A stretch of DNA of 64,000 nucleotides from Acidobacteriota bacterium (GTDB lineage Bacteria; Acidobacteriota; Terriglobia; Terriglobales; Acidobacteriaceae), in the NCBI GenBank assembly GCA_021779935.1, contig JAJXZT010000017.1, positions 47,583-111,582 of the forward strand. The letters run 5' to 3'. The first letter of the stretch is position 1. Each line of letters opens with the position of its first letter. The position numbers and the translations under genes were made by a program. This document shows, piece by piece, positions 63,631 to 64,000 of this stretch. The notes below the pieces were generated by a model. The model was not told where the DNA came from. It made no database searches and saw only the letters and a list, made by a program, of their open reading frames with translations.

Positions 63631-64000
63631 TCAATTGACCTCGGAATGTGGCACGGGTGGGATGGTAATCGGCGCCGGGCGGACGGGCGTCGAGACTCCC
63701 GATCGGCAGGCGACCATGGCGCGCTCGATGGCGGTCAATAGCTCTTGTGCGGGCGCTGGATTGGGACTTGAAAAAGGACGCAACTCACCACTACTCGTTG
63801 TAAGCACCACCATGTACCGCACAGGAAGCGTGGACTGCGTAACACCAAGATAAAAAGCCACCCCACAAACAAGCACCATCACGGACACCCCTACAATCGG
63901 GGCGTCGGCGGCCATAAGAGCAGTGCCCATAAATAAGCCCACCACGATACCGAAGACAGTCAGCACTGCTTTACCTCCATCTATTCCTGGCTTCGACTCG
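63631..64000 (-). CDS. DUF6232-like membrane protein, 5' end outside window
   Basis: The frame stays open to the window edge (ESKPGIDGGKAVLTVFG... ), so the N-terminus is cut off. Two membrane spans (near VFGIVVGLFMGTALMA and VSVMVLVCGVAFYLGVT) are followed by RYMVVLTTSSGELRPFSSPNPAPAQELLTAIERAMVA, which resembles the C-terminal DUF6232 pattern (Y-L-V-T-S-G-E-x-LSS). A Pro-rich tail ends the protein. Family call is tentative; function unknown. Confidence 0.6.
   Translation of the reverse strand, partial: ESKPGIDGGKAVLTVFGIVVGLFMGTALMAADAPIVGVSVMVLVCGVAFYLGVTQSTLPVRYMVVLTTSSGELRPFSSPNPAPAQELLTAIERAMVACRSGVSTPVRPAPITIPPVPHSEVN

Overview
The window is GC-rich bacterial chromosome with dense genes on both strands, short intergenic spaces and almost no mobile DNA. 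I infer an acidobacterium of the Koribacter/Terriglobia kind. The reasons are the mixture of secreted TonB-C proteins, a DevBCA exporter, a fused AroD-AroE, HpnI-like glycosyltransferases, ATP-type PEP carboxykinase and intergenic space littered with palindromes and simple word repeats. This is inference from gene content; there is no 16S gene here.

Layout. 1-6.7 kb: end of a TonB-like protein, a YtxH protein, efp, acylphosphatase, apt, two secreted TonB-C paralogues and a GAF-GAF-PP2C phosphatase. 6.7-9.6 kb: a palindrome cluster and a lower-GC island of small membrane or unknown proteins. 9.6-18.9 kb: pckA, pgeF, a DevB-DevC-DevA exporter whose ATPase carries a C-terminal GAF domain, HU/IHF, a FecR-like secreted protein and a PilZ protein. 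19-30 kb: MBL hydrolase, gdhA with a structured leader, pgsA, AMMECR1, aroDE fusion, an orphan GvpL/F, a sigma-54 activator with a degenerate receiver, a DksA-type protein and a metal-site-less amidohydrolase. 30-42.4 kb: GT39, two HpnI-like GT2 enzymes, two MacB-type permeases, the RNase P RNA gene, a GT4 enzyme, a secreted DmpA-type peptidase, glyA and rpiB. 42.4-49 kb: enoyl-CoA hydratase, an ABHD18-like hydrolase, alr, DUF4184 and dnaB. 48.76-49.4 kb: a non-coding block full of hairpins with a terminator, the best candidate here for an undescribed structured RNA. 50-58.3 kb: rpoD, dnaG, a LolA-like protein, an HD hydrolase and mutS2. 58.3-64 kb: a second small-protein island with a REP-associated tyrosine transposase (RAYT) and its palindromes, a CGGC protein, hemB, an L,D-transpeptidase and the edge of a DUF6232-like gene.

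Housekeeping functions dominate: replication and transcription (dnaB, dnaG, rpoD, mutS2), one-carbon, pentose and haem metabolism (glyA, rpiB, hemB), shikimate synthesis (aroDE), envelope building (alr, pgeF, pgsA, LDT, glycosyltransferases) and nitrogen and carbon entry points (gdhA, pckA). The unusual material lies between genes: at least seven imperfect palindromes sharing GTGCCC and GGGG(T)CGTT edges recur at 0.5, 6.8-7.1, 9.2, 58.5 and 59.9-60.7 kb. The last group flanks the RAYT that probably mobilises them, and the transposase gene's own 3' end reads into one copy.
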